The position numbers and the translations under genes are program-made. From Culex pipiens pallens (lineage: Eukaryota; Arthropoda; Insecta; Diptera; Culicidae), in assembly GCF_016801865.2 (NCBI RefSeq), contig NC_068938.1, positions 47,327,808 to 47,391,807 of the forward strand: 64,000 nt of DNA, written 5' to 3'. Numbering within the stretch: the stretch's first letter is position 1; every line of letters begins with the position of its first letter. Below the pieces are notes generated by a model that worked only from the letters and a program-made list of their open reading frames with translations, ran no database searches and was not told the origin of the DNA. This document shows, in pieces, positions 1 through 12,767 of this stretch.

Positions 1-588
1 CGGCAAACAATCCGATGTCTCCGGAATCAACGGTTTTCCCTCAAAAAGCATCAAATTTTCCTTAGCATGCTATGAAAGCTTGATGAACACCGCGACGCCA
101 TACGTCAGGCAGCTACCACGTGGGTGAGAAACGGCTGGAATATTTAATTGCAAACCTTCTTTTAACTAGAAAATGATCATTTCGAGTAATCCTGATATTA
201 TTTAGTCGAATTCAGAATCTTTGCATAGCAAATTTGTATTTTTTTTTTGAAAATATTTCAACCACGTGGTAGCTGCCTGATTGTTTGCCGATGCGCCAGG
301 TCTAGGGACAACGAATCCATATGCTCTCTTCGGGAAAAGTGTTCTCCAGACCATTCCCCATAGGCCTGACCATACCAGAAGTTGGCGCGTGATTTTCCCA
401 GACCTGTAGGAGCGTTTGAGCAAAAAGTTCCAATTTCCCATAGTAATTCCCATGTAAACTTTAACCCTGATGCGCGCAGCCAGTTTACAACCAAATGAGC
501 TGATATTTGGCATGAAAGTCCCTATGGGCATGCCCTACAAGGGGAACCATACTAAAACTTGATCCGAGAACTTTTTGAAATACGTACC
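1..588. repeat. Truncated foldback element, relative of the 34789-36947 element
   Basis: Positions 256-290 are the reverse complement of two separated left pieces, 1-12 and about 106-127, so the left arm of this palindrome carries roughly 93 bp of extra sequence. From about 407 to 588 the sequence is a diverged version of the right arm of the foldback at 34789-36947. Both share GTAGGAGCGTTTGA, a run of CCCATAGTAATT followed by CCATGTAAACTTTAACCC, and the end ACCCACCCT followed by AATACATATT. The element starts before the window, so its left end is unknown. No protein is encoded; short reading frames here are chance. Confidence 0.6.
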
Positions 589-752
589 CACCCTAATACA
601 TATTGTTAGGTGTCATACTTAGTCCCAGAAGATCAAGGTCACCTGAAGTACGCATAAAAATGGATAACTTTTAAGTGAAATATCTGTTGACAATCCTAAG
701 GGATTTACAAACTTTTTAATTAGGTTAAGAATTTTCTTTCAAATCTGTTATA

Positions 753-1170
753 CAGTCGACTCTCTGGTTGTCAATATCCAAGGGACCGTCGAGGAAGAGA
801 ATCATCAGTTTACAGAACGATGAAAAATGAAGACTCGATTGAAAATATTTTTTTCTTGATACCCAGCTATGGGAGAGAATCATGGCAACGTCCATCAAAC
901 AAAAACAAACTAATGTCAAACACCCTTCAAAGCTTCGTTTCGCCAAGAAAAATGTCTATGCAAGCCATGAGAAAGTGAAATTATTGACAACCGGAAGAGA
1001 TTTTTGAAGCAAACAGAATTCAAGGGACCGTCGAGGAAGAGATCCTTCAAGCAAGGGAAAATATCGAGGAATGAAGATAATTGAAGTATGCAGATTGAAG
1101 GGACTGAAGAATTCAACGATAGATGGAGAATTATTGATATCGAGAAGATCGACAGCCAGAGAGTCGACTG
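753..1170. mobile_element. pogo/Tc1-type MITE, copy 1
   Basis: The 418-bp element has terminal inverted repeats CAGTCGACTCTCTGG. The left end is preceded by TA; the right end is followed by CA, probably a mutated TA. Internally it carries inverted copies of CAAGGGACCGTCGAGGAAGA. A second copy of almost the same length lies in the opposite orientation at 55315-55733, and a diverged relative at about 27799-28038. The CAGT start and TA target are typical of pogo/Tc1-mariner non-autonomous elements. An open frame of about 80 codons runs through both copies but resembles no transposase. Confidence 0.8.
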
Positions 1171-3385
1171 CATTAAATATTATATAGAGATCAGGTCATT
1201 TTAGAATCACTACAAAAAATCAAAAGCTTAAAAATGCCATTTTGACCAATAGATAATAAACATTTGAATAGATTCTGATTCAGGCCAATGAAAAATTTTT
1301 AAGTGATTTTTTAATGGATAGATTTTTCAGTTTAATTATACCTGAGGAAGGAAAAGCACCCCTGCAAAAATCTTTTTTTATAAGCTGAGAAAATTTGCTT
1401 AAATCTAGGAATACAATTATTGAAAGAAAAATTCTATTTTGAGAAAATATTTTTCAGGGGTAGTTATCCTTCATCATAGTTTCATTCAAATAAAAAACAC
1501 ATAATTCAAAAAATCTCGAAAAAAATTGCAAAGTTCTAGATAATAACTACTGGTTACGGAAAACTTAAAAAAACATGGACAAATTATTTTATTTTATTTT
1601 GATATGAATATTTTACTTTGTAATAGAAATTTGATTACAAAAATGTGTATTATATAGTGTATATCGATGAATTTTAACACAATAAATGGCAGAGTGTGCC
1701 AGCTTAACGAAGAAAGGTAATACATCGAAGATCAATACAAGTTTTCTTTCTAAACTTGTATATTTTCTTTTCAAAATTCTTAAAAAATATTATTTATTAC
1801 CAAAAACCGGAATTTCCATGGAAAAAATACCACTTCTTTATTTCAAAAGCTTTTAGGCCTAAATATCGAAAAAAGTAGGTTTATTCTGAGAAAATTAAAT
1901 GTTAAGACCATACGGAAAATTATAGGCTAAAAAAAGGAAAGCTGTCGGAAATAAATATTTTCAAGAATTCTTTACAATTTTGCAATTTTTGGCTGACGTT
2001 TTTTGTTATCTTTTAGTCTCAAGTTTTAATGTTGTTGGGATTGGAAGAGCAAAAATTTTGTTTTAAAATGTAGCAATTTAAACCTGATTTTTTTTGGTCA
2101 ACTTCTCAGAATGCAAGGTTTTTTGCGGAAAAAATGATATTTTCTCATCTTCAAATCAGTCCAAAATCATGCCAAATTAATTACACATTTTTTACTCTTC
2201 CTAAATATTCCGAAGAGGTAAAATAAATTCGAAATGACTTAATTTTTTGTTGTCATTGATATGTAAATTAATCATTATATTGCCGATCGGCAAATGAGGA
2301 CTGATGTGCAAAACTCATACTTCTTATCTCAGCAACTTTTGGTCAAATAAATAACGTCGTAAAAAATTGTAGATTATTTTCGTAGACTGAAGAAAACATA
2401 TCTTCAGGGATTGACAAGGAGCACGAGGAGTGAAATTTGTTTTAATTGAAAACGATTTTTATTCTTCGAGGTGAGACTTTTAACTGGAAATCATTAGATG
2501 TAAACAAAATTTTAAAAATGTAATCTTCAATGGGAAATTAATTTAAATCCAAAAATTACTATGATTTCAAAAATAATTGCATGGTTCAAGTCAAGCACCA
2601 TTCGTCAAAAATTATCAAATATTAGGAAATCAAAACCATAGGTCAAGTAAGTCAAATTTAAATTTTTATGTTAAAATGTTAAATAAAAATTAATTGAAAA
2701 TTATGTCCTAAGAACAGATTTTCAAATATTTTTATAACATTCTTGTATGGACAGCCCTAGAATTTGTCATCGAAATATAAAAAATACAAAATGAAATATC
2801 GAGACATTTTTTTTCGAAAGGTTAGAGAACTGCACGTTTGAAGTATTTTTGCTCTAAAAGTGAGTCATTCGGAAATTAAATTTTAAAACAAAAATTTTAA
2901 ACAAAATTTTTAGCAACACCGTATAAATATATTTGGAATTTAAATAAATTTCGGTTGGAACAAATAAGGAAATACAAATTGTAATAATGTGTAATGAATT
3001 CCAATTTTCCCCTGTTTTGTTTAAATAGTTTCGTTTTTTTACGCTTCCTTACAAACAACCTAACAAACGGTTCATCTTATACACGGCAACTACTGAAATG
3101 TTTCATATAATGTTGAAACTATACTTGCGATTCGATTCAGTTGCCTAAACATTTTAAAATATTTCAAAATCTCCTGTTCTGGGATTTGTTAAGATTTTAG
3201 GAAAAATTGTACGATCAATTTTAAATGAATGTGTTGATTTTCTTTTTGAAACCCTTTTTGCTTATGATTCTTATTCTACAGTTATATATTTTAACCATCC
3301 ACCGATGAATTATTATTTTTCAGTGGTCTTATTCGGTAGTAAGCTTTAAAAAATATTAATGTAATGAGTGACATTACCTTTTTTT
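1171..3385. other. A/T-rich non-coding DNA, nothing assigned
   Basis: No reading frame, RNA gene or clear terminal inverted repeat was seen. Composition is strongly A/T-rich with many homopolymer runs, like the introns of the gene further along. Confidence 0.6.
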
Positions 3386-4150
3386 CTAAATGCAATTCAA
3401 TTTCACATTTAATGATGTAAAAATTACACAGATTTCATAAATAAATTCCAAATTGCACCCAAATGCATTCTGCATCCACGCAATCGTCCTCCTACCAAAC
3501 GGCACACTTACCGTAATTTTTCCGATTACGAAAGCGCACTTCTTGACGCTCCACCGGTACCCGGCCATAGTAGCAGTGATTCATGCCCGCAGGAGGGGAC
3601 CAAAGCCCAAAACTGACTCACCGGTCCTGACTAAAATCGCATCGTTTGTACCGTGCAGCAACAGTTATGCAACTTCTGGGGTGTTTTACCGGCGGCTGTT
3701 CGAAATGACCAAGTTCTCCTTGAAAGCCGACCAAAATCGAAGCAAATTACCCAAGACGGTACGCGTGTCCGGGATCTGGACTAGACAGCTCGAGAGAGTC
3801 TGCTCGCAATGATGTAACGCGCGATGAACAAGAAGACAGCAGCCCGACGCACCTTCTCCAACGCAGGCCGAGTAGTGTGTCTTGTGTAATTAGGCAAACG
3901 CCTTTTTATGGATGACTCTATTGGCAGTTGGAGAGCAGTCAGTCACACCGCTAATTTGGGCGTCTCCGAGCGACTATTACCACTAAGTAGCCATCAACGC
4001 GGTTGAGATTTGTTGGTCGTAATTTCCGTAGCTCTTTTATAATTCGAGTACCTTACCAGTGGAAAACTCTGAAAGTGGTCGAGTAGGAATGAACACAGAA
4101 AACGCCAGCAAATATGCAACAAGCCAATCTTAGCCACTAGATCGACAGAG
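3386..4150. other. GC-richer stretch without a supported gene
   Basis: Base composition rises compared with both flanks, and an open frame of 119 codons runs on the + strand at 3453-3812. Its translation contains no domain I recognise, and it is not framed by obvious splice sites that would connect it to other coding sequence. It may be a regulatory region or 5' untranslated exon of a gene outside the window. Confidence 0.3.
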
Positions 4151-5107
4151 CATTCGAGTAGTTTTTTTTTTGTTGGTTTTGCTTTAACTCTGGATCGTTT
4201 ATTTTAATTCAGATAATTTAGGAACCGTTCATGAAAAAACTTTTTTTTTATTCAAAAAATTCAATAAGTTCAGACAGCTTCAAAATTTTACCAGGTCTTT
4301 GAATGAACTTTAAGGACTCGAGTGCAATAATCAACATTTTAAAAAGCATTTACAGCCTTTTCTTTACATGGTATCTAAGTCCAAACCCGTTTTTACCAAA
4401 TTTTAAAGTAAATTTAATCTCTTCATTATTTCATTAAATTATTTTGATGGCATCCGTCTAGACACAATTCGGCTTTTACATTCACCGGACACCGCCGGGC
4501 AGTCCAATCGTAACGTCTTGCTAATTCATCATTTCGGTCAGTTGTGATGGTTTTTTTTTGTAGTTTCTTGATTTGTTCAGGTAGATCAGGAATCCAAAAA
4601 GAAGTCTATACGCCTCAAACGAAAGCGAAAGCTCTCAAGCCAATCGTAAGAGACGCCCCCCGGGCTGTGTGTGTCAGTGGACCAGTCTCGACAAATTTGG
4701 AAGTGCAAAAAGAAAAAAAAATGCTCGGAAGTGGTACAACTTTGTGTTGAGGCGACTTTGCGTGGAGACTGGCCGCTGCTAGCTTATTATGCAATTTTTG
4801 GCGGTGCGTTGTTTTTGGGGGGAGACCAGTAAAACCAGACGACTGGTTCACTGGAACAAATGCATTTTGATGGTGGGTCACGTAATGGCGAGCCAAGTGG
4901 CGACCGGTAGTTTCTTTCACTTTATTCAACTAAAATTATGTCTTGCTTTAGTGTCATCGCGGATCTTTGATTTATTGTTACATACAAACAATTCTTTTCG
5001 TGCACATGAAGAACGTTTAGATAAAAACTAAAAAAAAAATCTCAAACATTATCTCGAAGATTATTTTAAAATGTAAACAATTGCGACTACACTGATAATC
5101 AACATTA
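4151..5107. other. Non-coding DNA, nothing assigned
   Basis: Mixed composition with short overlapping open frames on both strands at about 4540-5030. None shows a recognisable domain or coding bias. No repeat ends were found. Confidence 0.4.
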
Positions 5108-5238
5108 CACACTGTTCAGTTCACTTTTACACACTTGTATGGGATTTTTCAGTTCAGGTATGATTACACGAAAGTGTGTATTCATACTTGAACTGAAAAA
5201 TCCCATACAAGTGTGTAAAAGTGAACTGAAAAAAGTGT
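5108..5238. mobile_element. Short snap-back (hairpin) MITE
   Basis: Two arms of about 60 bp, 5108-5169 and 5174-5238, are inverted repeats separated by only about 4 bp. Shared arm blocks include CAGTTCAC, TTTTACACACTTGTATGGGA and TTTTTCAGTTCA. The ends are ACACT and AGTGT. Target duplication is not clear. It abuts the next element directly. Confidence 0.7.
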
Positions 5239-5239
5239 A

Positions 5240-5454
5240 CCGTAATCTGGGGTGAATCGGGACTACAGTCTGAATAGGGACAGCAGTTTTTAGAGCACTT
5301 AAAGCTTTTAAATTTGCAAATGGATGTACACATTTTGTTGGCCTGAGTCTGTTCTAACCGAAACCAACCAGAAAAATCAAAATATTGAGTTCCAACATGA
5401 TTAAAAATGATGTCCCAATTCGCCCCATGTGTCCCGATTGACCCCAGTTTACGG
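5240..5454. mobile_element. TA-flanked MITE with CCGTAAWCTGGGGT ends
   Basis: The 215-bp element has inverted ends, CCGTAATCTGGGGT on the left and ACCCCAGTTTACGG on the right, each flanked by TA. The same end motif bounds another element at 19875-20093. TA duplication points to a Tc1/mariner-type mover. It is non-coding. Confidence 0.75.
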
Positions 5455-6654
5455 TAATGCTGTTTACCAGTGTATATCTTCCTGCGGCGATTAATTGGAG
5501 CTCAAAATAAATTTTTTTCACGAAATTGTTGATAAAAAATTATCTTTAAAATAAATATTGTCATCAATTAACACCAATTCCCAGATTTGATGGTATAAGT
5601 AAGCTCGCTAAATATTCAGCTAAATATTATACTCAAAGTCTATTTCTTTGTTTTGAGGTCGCCGCAAAAAAAAAAGTTTGTGACATCTTCTTCAAAATTT
5701 ACTCATTATCATGGTTAAGATAATGTAAATAAAGGATTTTTTTGCGGTCCAATAAACCATGTTTCGAGTCGGAATTAAAAAAAAAAAACATAAATCTTCT
5801 CAAAAAATTTAGTTTTTAGATTTCGATTTTTTGTGTTTTGATAAATTCAAGAGAATTAAAAAGGCGCTGAGTAAGCTTATTAGTAAATTAGTTAGAATGA
5901 TGCAAAATCTTATACCACAGTTATCAATCCTGGAAAAAAAAATTTGTTTTGTTTTTAGAAATATATAAATATTTTGTTAATAACTATTTCTAAATTCAAT
6001 TAGGCCATTTCAACTATTTTTCACTGTTTATGAACTTTTCCGCCAAAAAGTTAATGTCATAATGAATTTCAAAGCAATGTTATTCTTGGTGATATTTTGG
6101 GGCCCATCCATAAACCACGTGGACACTTTTATTAAAATTCATAAATATGTTTAAACAATGAAGCTATTTTGCAAAAACAAAGTTATAAAAAAATGATTGA
6201 AAATTGTTTGCAAAGAAAAAACAAGAACAAGTTTCGAAATTAAAAAAAAATTATCGCAAAATACTTTTTACATCATTATTGTTGTGCTACCGTAAAAAAT
6301 AATCAAAATATCAATGAGTATTTTTTCCAAAAAAAATAAAAATATTAAATTTAAAAACATTATTTTGTAATTAAATATCCGATCAACTTTTTCAAATCCA
6401 ACTAAATTGGGGTCGCAGAGCTCAAATTTGATGTAAAAAGTAAGAAAATAAAATAACACGTAATTTATTTTTTGGTTTTGATTCGACTTTCTGAAGTCCC
6501 ATACAAACCTTCGGATAATCGAGTCTGGACTGTAGTTTACAATTGATTTTACAGGTTTTTTTTTGCTATGACAAATTTCATTTTTTATTTTCAGTCCATA
6601 ATTTTTGAAAATCGGAAGAGCAATTCTCTATGAAATAGGCTGACTTCGACCTTT
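5455..6654. other. A/T-rich non-coding DNA with one orphan pogo-like end
   Basis: At 6509-6532 the minus strand reads CAGTCCAGACTCGATTATCC and is followed on the + strand by TA, which is the form of a pogo/Tigger terminal repeat. I did not find the matching other end, so the element is truncated or rearranged. Positions 6105-6140 contain a CCACGTGGACAC motif also found around 37980. The rest holds nothing I can name. Confidence 0.45.
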
Positions 6655-7560
6655 TTTATTCATTGTATTTTTTATTTGGCACAAACTTTGTTGGGGCCTT
6701 CCCTATGACCAAAGATGCTATTTTGAGTCATTGGTTCACCCATTAAAGTTTCCATACAATTTTGGCAGTTGTCCATACAAAATTTTTTTTAATGATTTTA
6801 TCATTTACTTTTTTTCAAACAAAAACTCAATTATCTAAAATATACATTTTTTTTATTTTTCAAGATTTTTTATATGTTTTACTTCCGTTCTACGCATAAT
6901 TGTCCCATGTCATTTTTGGTCGATTCTGACTTTTTGTCATTTTTAAGTTTATTTTTACGTATATTTTTAGAAAAACCCATAAAATCTGGTACTTTGTTCG
7001 GAAACTCATTAAAAACAACACCAAGTCTGTTTGTTCCATTGTTGTACTTCTACGCATAATTGTCCCACCAAGTATTTTCTTTCGCGAAATGCTAACTGGG
7101 ACGATTAGAAACTTATAGGGTGAATAGGGACCCACGGGACAATTATGCGTAGAAACACAAAAAACGGTCGAAAAATTTCAATCGCGTTTTTCTCAGTTGC
7201 ACTTTTTTGAACATGGGACAATTATGCGTAGAACGGCAGTTTAGGGGAACAAAACCCGCAACTTTTCTAAAGTAATGACTTTTAGAAAAAATAGTGATTT
7301 TCTGGAAAAAATCGAAATTTCATACATAAAATTATTTTGATATCATTGTTTAATGTAAAATTTATTTTCACATTTTTATCGAATAGCCAAATCAATCAAA
7401 AAATTCCTTGAAAGGTTGCAGAGATTCGAATATTTACGTACTATTTTTGTATGGACAGCTGTCAAAATTGTATGGAGACTCTCATGGGATAACCAATGAC
7501 TATAAATAGTACCATTTGTCATAGAGAAGGCCCCAATAAAGTTTGAGCCAAATAATTTAA
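6655..7560. mobile_element. Foldback element with a second palindrome inside
   Basis: Outer arms at about 6655-6790 and 7440-7560 are inverted versions of each other: GGCACAAACTTTGTTGGGGC against GGCCCCAATAAAGTTTGAGC, and CCATACAATTTTGGCAG against CTGTCAAAATTGTATGG. Inside, at about 6886-7237, four copies of TTCTACGCATAATTGTCCCA occur, two forward and two reversed, forming an inner palindrome. The layout suggests one MITE inserted in another. Weak relatives of the outer arm occur near 13255-13330, 17700-17755 and 45000-45065. Confidence 0.65.
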
Positions 7561-8426
7561 AATACAGAGGAAATCTATTTCCGCTTTTCTACTGCTATTG
7601 CTTATTTTGAAAAAAAATCATCTTCCAGTCAAAGTTATCCCGTTTTATTAAATGTTCAAAACAGAAAAACATGTTTTTTTATTGCTATTTAATTGAACCC
7701 TATTATTCGATTTTTTTCTTGGAAACTATTGAATCGGTTTTAAGAGCGAGTTTTTCACCAATGTGTAACAGGTCATATCGAGGTGCTCCGATTTGGATGA
7801 AACTTTCAGCGTTTGTTTGTCTATACATGAGATGAACTCATGCCAAATATGAGCCCTCTACGACAAAGGGACGTGGGGCAAAACGGGCATTGAAGTTTGA
7901 TGTCCAAAAAACATGAAAAATCATTAAATTGCTTTCATTTGCATAAAACTTGATCGATTAAAACTCTCTTAGATGCATTCGGAAGATCTTTTGAAGCACT
8001 TCAAAATGTGCCATTGCAATTGTTAAAAATTGATTTTTTAAACCTTATTATCTTTTTCCAACAGCCTTCAACACCCATACTCCCACAGATCAAAAGATAG
8101 GTAATTTCATGCAATATAACCCTTTGGTATAAACCGTTTGGCCAATTGCAGTTTTTCTCAAAGTTTTTTTTATTTTTCTATGACAAACATTCTACAACGT
8201 TAGTTTTTGCCCTGCAGGCCAAGAAGATGGCACTTTTTGGTCTCAATTTTGTCATATTCGGAATCCTTGGAAAATTTTACGTAACTTAGATGTATTGAAG
8301 TTGTAATTTTGATTTAAAAAATGATTAAATAAAACATTTTTGAAAAAAAAAGATCTTATTTACCCTATGATTAATACGTCAAATTCTGTAACAAGTAGGC
8401 GAAAACCTGTTTTACCCCTAATCCAA
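7561..8426. other. Non-coding DNA, nothing assigned
   Basis: No open frame, RNA gene or repeat end was found that I could support. Confidence 0.5.
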
Positions 8427-8868
8427 CAAATTGTTAAATAGTAGTTTATTCAACAAGTTGCGAAAAGAGGATTTTTTCAGCACGAGTCGTACATTTATCC
8501 AACGAGGTTCACCGAGTTGGATAAATACGACGAGTGATGAAAAAATCAAGTTTTGCAACGAGTTCCATACAACGTTTTTTGCAATTCCGAAAACACCCTT
8601 TGAACAGAATTATAGGATAAATGTCCATGCATTGAGTCAATGAATCGTTTAATTCAAAAAATGTTGAAAAGTATAACTTTTCGAAACAAGTGCTGAAAAG
8701 TTCAACTTTTCAGCATCTAGTTCAGTGCTGAAAAGTAGAACTTTTCAGCATTTGTTTTGAAAAGGGTTACTATTCGATTCTGTTATTTTTGGTACAGATA
8801 TAAGTAGGCTATTTCGTCGTTCAAGAATGACAGGAAAAGTAAGTAGTTTCACGACGGAATTGCAAAAA
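8427..8868 (+). repeat. Dispersed repeat, copy 1 of 2
   Basis: About 440 bp match, in reverse orientation, the segment 32045-32445. Shared stretches include the GAAAAGAGGATTTTTTCAGCACGAG end, the CTTTTCAGCA/TGCTGAAAAG alternation around 8690-8760, and a closing stretch about AACGACGAAATAGCC and a GCAATTCCGTCGTGAAACTA relative. The inner part is made of short inverted blocks, so it can fold. It is probably a MITE, but exact ends and target duplication were not resolved. Confidence 0.65.
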
Positions 8869-10640
8869 AAAATATTTTAATTCATTCTTAATGGAAATTT
8901 TTCCAATCAAATTGTACAAGTTGTATTTTTCGTTTCAAGTTTTAATCACCTAATTAAAAGAATTACCAAAACATCCAACAACTTAGCAGCACCAAAATTA
9001 ACCTACTTCAGCTCCCTTCCACGAGCAGCAATTAATTAGTCAACACACCCAGCTCTGTGACAATGCTCAAATTAACGCCCATTTTCCGAGCCGATCCTGC
9101 GCGCAAAACATTTCTGTACAATGCAATGCACACGAGTGTCGAAAATGTGTTTTACCTTTTTTTGCTGTTTTTTATGTGAAGAAGCCAAAGTCACCAACCA
9201 TCGTCAGCTGACTACAACACTAGGCATTGCAAAATACGCGAGAGACTTTCTCCCGCCTTCAGTGACGGCTCCGTTGTTGATGGCTTAAGTCATACATGGT
9301 GACGGCGCAACCACCACCCCTCCTTCCCCTTAAGCCTGTTGGATCCTTTGCTCGGCGCAGTTTACAACCCTGTTAACTTTATTTAAATATCGTGCACTAA
9401 TGGCAGACTACAGTGTGTGTTTTTTGCTTGTCGTTGTTTAGGGTGGACCTTTGAGCACTTTTATAAAGTTAATTCTCAAAAAAATCAAAAGAGTATCTCT
9501 TGAAATTTTGTTTTTTTGATTTTGATTGAGTTTCCCCTCAGATGTTGTGACGGCTGCAAAACAACTGTTGCGCCTGGGACGGTTTCGTTTCGGGTTTGTT
9601 TCTTTTTTTCCGCGGATTTCCACCCAGCAGCAGCAGGTAGTGACTGTTACTAAAGACTTGGTACACATGCATAACCGTCACCTGTAATCACCACTCGGGG
9701 CGGTTATTTTGCGGCAGCTTGCAGTGGAGAAAATCTTCAACGCCGGGGTGGATCAATACCCGTTCAAAATCGGTTTGATAAACACGTGGTGGCAGGTGGG
9801 AGTTTCAGCTCCAGGGTGTATCATTAGTTGCATTGTGTTTACGAACCTTGGCGAGCTTTTCACCGAGAACTCTTGCCGGAACCACGAAAAATCACCGCGT
9901 GGACTAAATGTGCTCACTCGGAAAGTGTCTGTGACTAAGAGTAGAAAACTGACTATTAATGCGCAATCAGAGGTGGTTTGAGTGATGACTGCCATATAAT
10001 TTGAAAGTGTCACAAATTGAGGAGATTTGGTTGTCCACACGTTTTTTTTGTGTACTTCTAATATACAAAATTGATTTCTAAACTAATTAATTAAAAATGC
10101 TAAAGAAAATGTTATAATTCAGACAAAACCCTCAGAAAGACTTCAATCACTTCCCACCCCTGCAAGCGACGAACCCCCTTATTTTGATCCAAGCAAAATA
10201 TACAATTGAGAAAATGCGTTGCTTTCGTTTCAATCGTGTTACAATCGGCTTTGCTGGTGGCATTCAAAGTGAGAAATACACAATATAAATCAGTCCTTTC
10301 TCCGGCAGGAGATTCCGGTCGGGCGTCAAATCGAAACACAATGGCACACCCAAACAGTCCGCAAGAGGGAAATGCAAACAAATTGTTTTACAAACAAACA
10401 AAACGTCCATTGCACCAATTACCCACCGCATCGACAACCACCCGTAGTACTTGGATTTTCTGTTGGGTTTCCTCCTCACTTGGAACGAGTTTTCCATATG
10501 GAAGCGAGTGATGGTGTACCATATAAATACTTCCTTCTTAGCGACGAATGGTGCGGCCGGTTCGGTGCAGCTTTAGTTCCGACTTGCAGCGCACGGGGGA
10601 ACTCAATCCGTTAGCGGATGGTGTTTTGATTGCGGGAAAA
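8869..10640. other. GC-mixed unique-looking DNA without a supported gene
   Basis: Several overlapping short open frames exist on both strands between 9438 and 10614, none with a recognisable domain, signal or splice framing. The stretch is less repetitive and more GC-rich than its surroundings, and is a candidate for conserved non-coding DNA. Confidence 0.3.
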
Positions 10641-10717
10641 TGTTGCCAGTTTAAGGCAAAAAAATAAAAAAAATAAAAAATTTAAAAAAAGCAAGCCATA
10701 GTCTAACATTTGCATAC

Positions 10718-10990
10718 ATAAAGTGTTTTGAAATGCATTTTACACTAGTTCAGTTGTTTTGCAAACAATTTATCAAAGTTTTCAAAAAATGTAGATTAGA
10801 TGAAAACTAAAATTTTTACGAAAAACAAACTTTTTGCGATACTAAACATCGACAATTTTAACAAATCCAAAAGATTTTTTAATCAGCCCTAACATGTTTG
10901 AAATGATTCTAAACGCAGGGGAATGCATTTTAAATTGATACCACGCTGATTGCACTTAAAATTCCATTTAAATCATTGAGTTTTTTAAAA
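10718..10990 (+). repeat. Dispersed repeat, copy 1 (also 39525-39790 and 55020-55170)
   Basis: Shares ordered blocks with 39525-39790: GTTTTGAAATGCATTTT near the start, TTCAGTTGTTTTGCAA, and TCTAAACGCAGGGGAATGCA near the end, followed by GCTGATTG. Part of the same unit lies in reverse at about 55020-55170. Copies are well diverged, so the family is old. It is non-coding. Confidence 0.6.
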
Positions 10991-11418
10991 ACTAAATTTT
11001 TGTTGTGTGATTTTTGGGGTCAATTTTGAAAGACTTTGAATAACATTTGTACAATCCTATCATATCATGTTAAATTCTCAAAGCATTCACTAAGAAAATA
11101 ATTTTTTATGATTAAGTCAGTTTCAAAGTATAAAAAAGCAAAGCTTTTTTAGAAAATACTAAATTTTTTGACAAGGTATCGTATTTTTAAAATACCGTGT
11201 TTTTTCCTTGCCAGAGGTTTTGTTTTTAAATATACATTTATCCATGTCATTTAACCTAAATTTAAAGAAAAATCAGTCAAACTGCTTAAACTTTATTTAA
11301 GGTAACTTCTGTACATTTATAGCCAACAATCCATGTTTTATTTAAATCATGTATTCAGATGAGATATGATCATAATTAAAATAAAATGTTTCTTATTAAA
11401 TTTATGTAAAAACGTTAC

Positions 11419-11510
11419 TGTCGTCAGGGGTGACATTGGGTGGGGGGTGAGATTGAGTCATGCAAAAGTGCTGAAATATGTATGACCCAATCTCACCCCT
11501 GATGACGGTA
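11419..11510. mobile_element. Short hairpin element with GGGGTGAGATTGGG-type arms
   Basis: The left part, GTCGTCAGGGGTGACATTGG plus GGGGTGAGATTGAGTCAT, is mirrored by ATGACCCAATCTCACCCC plus TGATGACGG within about 90 bp. Related motifs occur at 43543-43800. Target duplication was not resolved. Confidence 0.55.
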
Positions 11511-12131
11511 AAAAATTGATCTTAAGCATATATATTTAGAATAAAGACAATCAATTTATTCATAAAGGTTGTTAACGGTAAAATAATCGAGGTTTGATAA
11601 CAATAACGATGGAACGAAATAAAATTGCATTTTGTTTTTTTTTTTTTTTTTTTTTGTAGAATACTAAATTTTTTACAAATACCGTTTGTTTTCGTATTCA
11701 TGATTTACAATATGGGGGAAAATTTTAAATGGATTTTTATATAATTAGAGCTTCGTCCGAAAAACAAATAAAAAAATTAAAAAAATATCATTATTTTCAA
11801 AAATATTTTTTTTTATGAAAAATTCAGTAGTCCGAAAACATTGTGATATTAAAAAACCGTAACTTAGCGAAAATACATGCAAAAATTCGCTTGGTTCGAT
11901 ACCCACATTGCATATTATGAAAATTTGAGTATTTTCGAATAAAATAAAATAATTTGTGAAAATTTTAGTATTTTCCACAAACACCGGAATAAATGTTGAA
12001 TGTATTCCAAATTTCGCATCGTTTGATTAGCTTTATGGAAATTATGAAAATTTGAGTATTTTCGCTAAAAATATGGTATTTTATAAAAAAATAAAAAGGT
12101 AAAAATTCATAAAAAAAATCGATTGGTATCC

Positions 12132-12744
12132 GATTAGTGCGCTGGCCACGGGGACGCGCTGTCTTGTTTTTGCATGCTCATTTTCATTTCTTTTGTGTCG
12201 CTGTTTGTGTGCTTGGGTGCGCGGTTATTATAATTGAATAATGGCATCATTAGTGCGCTGACCACGGGGACGCGCTGTCTTGTTTTTGCATGCTCATTTT
12301 CATTTCTTTTGTGTCGCTGTTTGTGTGCTTGGGTGCGCGGTTATTATAAATAGGTGAAGGGATTTTATTAAATGATCATTATATTGCATTATTATATTCA
12401 ATTGATTATATAATCACACTATATTTTACACTGAACACATTATACAAAACACATATGAAACTGTAAACTGGAGCGTTTGGTACGGTATGTCCACGCATCC
12501 TTCCTCCCCTGTAGATTCTGTGAAATGTGATCCGTTCTCAGAATCCTCTCTGCGGTAAACACAACGTAGTAGGGCTGGCCGCTTTAATTTTTGCATTACA
12601 TTTTCGGGTGTTCTCGGATGTACTGCAATTATTAATAATGACAAGAAAAGTGCTTGTGGCGTAATCTAATCACAAGACTTTCCAGCATGCTTTCATCGGA
12701 CTGGCTGCGTTTGTGTTAGATTAGATTAGATTAGATTAGATTAG
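12132..12744 (+). mobile_element. Retroposed element with TTAGA-repeat tail and 23-bp target duplication
   Basis: A perfect 23-bp direct repeat flanks the element (12109-12131 and 12745-12767, starting ATAAAAAAAATCGATTGG). The body begins with two near-identical head units of about 100 bp (12133-12232 and 12249-12349, spaced 116 bp, one clear base difference). It ends in a run of TTAGA units at about 12715-12744. A long perfect duplication with a simple-repeat 3' tail is the signature of target-primed reverse transcription, so this is a SINE or a 5'-truncated LINE. No reverse transcriptase is visible, and an open frame of 72 codons on the minus strand is not recognised. Confidence 0.75.
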
Positions 12745-12767
12745 ATAAAAAAAATCGATTGGTATCC

